A DNA stretch of 64,000 nucleotides. It comes from Rhynochetos jubatus (lineage: Eukaryota > Chordata > Aves > Eurypygiformes > Rhynochetidae). The stretch is taken from NCBI GenBank assembly GCA_027574665.1, contig CM050657.1, positions 25,274,700 to 25,338,699 on the forward strand, written 5' to 3'. A model generated the notes under the pieces. That model had not been told where the DNA came from and ran no database searches. It worked only from the letters and a program-made list of their open reading frames with translations. The translations under genes were made by a program, and so were the position numbers. This document shows positions 62,962 to 64,000 of this stretch, in pieces (positions within the stretch are counted from its first letter, which is position 1; every line of letters starts with the position of its first letter).

Positions 62962-64000
62962 ATTACCCAAATACAGACTCAGCCTGTATTACAAATCCCT
63001 GAAACCAGAAATTAATAATGGAAACACTGGCAGAAACGGAACTATCTATCATAAACAGCAGTGCAATTACTCTGCATAGGTAGCAGAAATGCATTTACTG
63101 ACTTGCATGCTGCAGATCCACATAATAGCTATTAACACCTTAGGATACACATTTCACATCCCAGTACCATTTCCTTAGCTGTTTGCCCTCCACCTTTTTC
63201 CCCATCTTTTCTCATTACCCCCTCCAAAAGACAAAACCCACAACAAAACCAACCCACAGCATTGAGCAAACAAACCCAGCACAGCACTCAAGCCACAGAT
63301 CTGTCATTCATATGCAAGAACGTATTTATCCCTCAAAACGCAGATCCAAACCAGAGACACTCAATTTACATGACCAACTCAGAGCTCAGATAAACTAAAT
63401 ATCCAGATGACAGACAAAGGAGCCATGCTCTTTGAAAAACATCCCAAATTGGATTTAAAAGACTAAACAGAGGGATTCAATTACTGAGATGTGGACATGG
63501 ACCTAACTTGGCTGCTCACAGAGAAGAGAGCCAATGCTACAAAGAGCTGTTCACAGAAATGAAGCTCTGCACAAAGTCTCATTTCTCCAGTGCTGAATCC
63601 TGCACTTATGAGGCACCTTCACTTCTGTTCACCTGGCGCTAGTTGCTTCTCTCAAAGCAAACGTTAACTTCTCAGAGAAATAAACCGTCAGAAACACATA
63701 CGGTGGGTCTAAATGAAAACCTGAACACTATTTGAGCTCAGCCACACGCTGAAACTCAGCAAGAAAGAGGTTGGAGTCCAGAACTTACTCTAACTTATGC
63801 TAAGCATCCCTTTTGATACTCCTCCTTCCGGTATCCACTCTTTTTGGGTAAACATTTCAGAGATGACACTGAGAACTGCCTTTATATCACACCTTATCAA
63901 GGCAAATCCACTGCCAATGCATCAAGCTTAATTTAAAAAACCCAACCAAACAAAACACCCCACAACACACTCTTAGGATGAGCTTAATCCATGTTAAACT
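62962..64000. other. Non-coding right end
   Basis: No gene recognised. C/A-rich text at about 63220-63290 and the A-CCCAACC tract at 63935 are the only structured items. Confidence 0.5.
63935..63970 (+). repeat. Poly(A)-CCCAACCAAAC tract
   Basis: AAAAAACCCAACCAAAC continues into AAAACACCCCACAACACAC. It belongs to the same class as the tracts at 28934, 29871, 39935 and 42865. Confidence 0.85.

Noticed and set aside
1..64000. Prokaryotic or phage features, CRISPR arrays, tRNA/rRNA genes, viral genomes
   Set aside because: None seen. Low gene density, CpG islands, CR1 elements and microsatellites all point to a vertebrate nuclear genome.

Overview
The window looks like vertebrate nuclear DNA, most likely from a bird. 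The best evidence is several CR1 non-LTR retrotransposon tails, including a well-preserved 3' end at about 16582-16880 that starts with the reverse complement of the (ATTCTATG)n terminus. CR1 is the dominant LINE of birds and is also found in other sauropsids. There is no bacterial or viral gene organisation: no dense ORFs, no operons, no rRNA or tRNA gene, and no CRISPR array. Most of the sequence is AT-rich, short-ORF DNA typical of introns and intergenic space.

Layout. About 1-5050 is non-coding-looking DNA. A CpG island in two blocks (about 5080-5350 and 5700-6640) is the one confident landmark and is very probably a promoter. It contains GC boxes, a CCAAT box and a strong minus-strand splice donor at 5708/5707. 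A transcript starting in the island and running left is therefore the best reading, with 1-5700 as its first intron. A plus-strand donor after 5444 leaves divergent transcription possible. From 6650 to the right end the DNA is mainly AT-rich. It holds CR1 pieces (13633, 16582, 37460, 40381, 46516), microsatellites, A-rich tracts and smaller CpG clusters at about 14030-14430, 24890-25090 and 35215-35430. It also holds TAATTA- and SOX/POU-like stretches that resemble conserved non-coding enhancers.

I could not recognise any known protein. A handful of short open stretches have good splice signals, and these are listed as low-confidence candidate exons. The best is 62731-62853 (+), a protein-like 40-residue reading frame after a good acceptor, with a stop and an AATAAA about 100 bases downstream. 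Such signal combinations also arise by chance in 64 kb, so each candidate needs RNA or cross-species support. If 62731-62853 is real, a plus-strand gene ends or has an exon near the right edge. It cannot be joined to the island from sequence alone.

No clear new biological system was found. The most useful leads are the 14 kb CpG cluster next to an AT-rich homeodomain-site block, the 35 kb CpG cluster, the 62.7 kb exon candidate, and the recurring poly(A)-CCCAACCAAA tracts.
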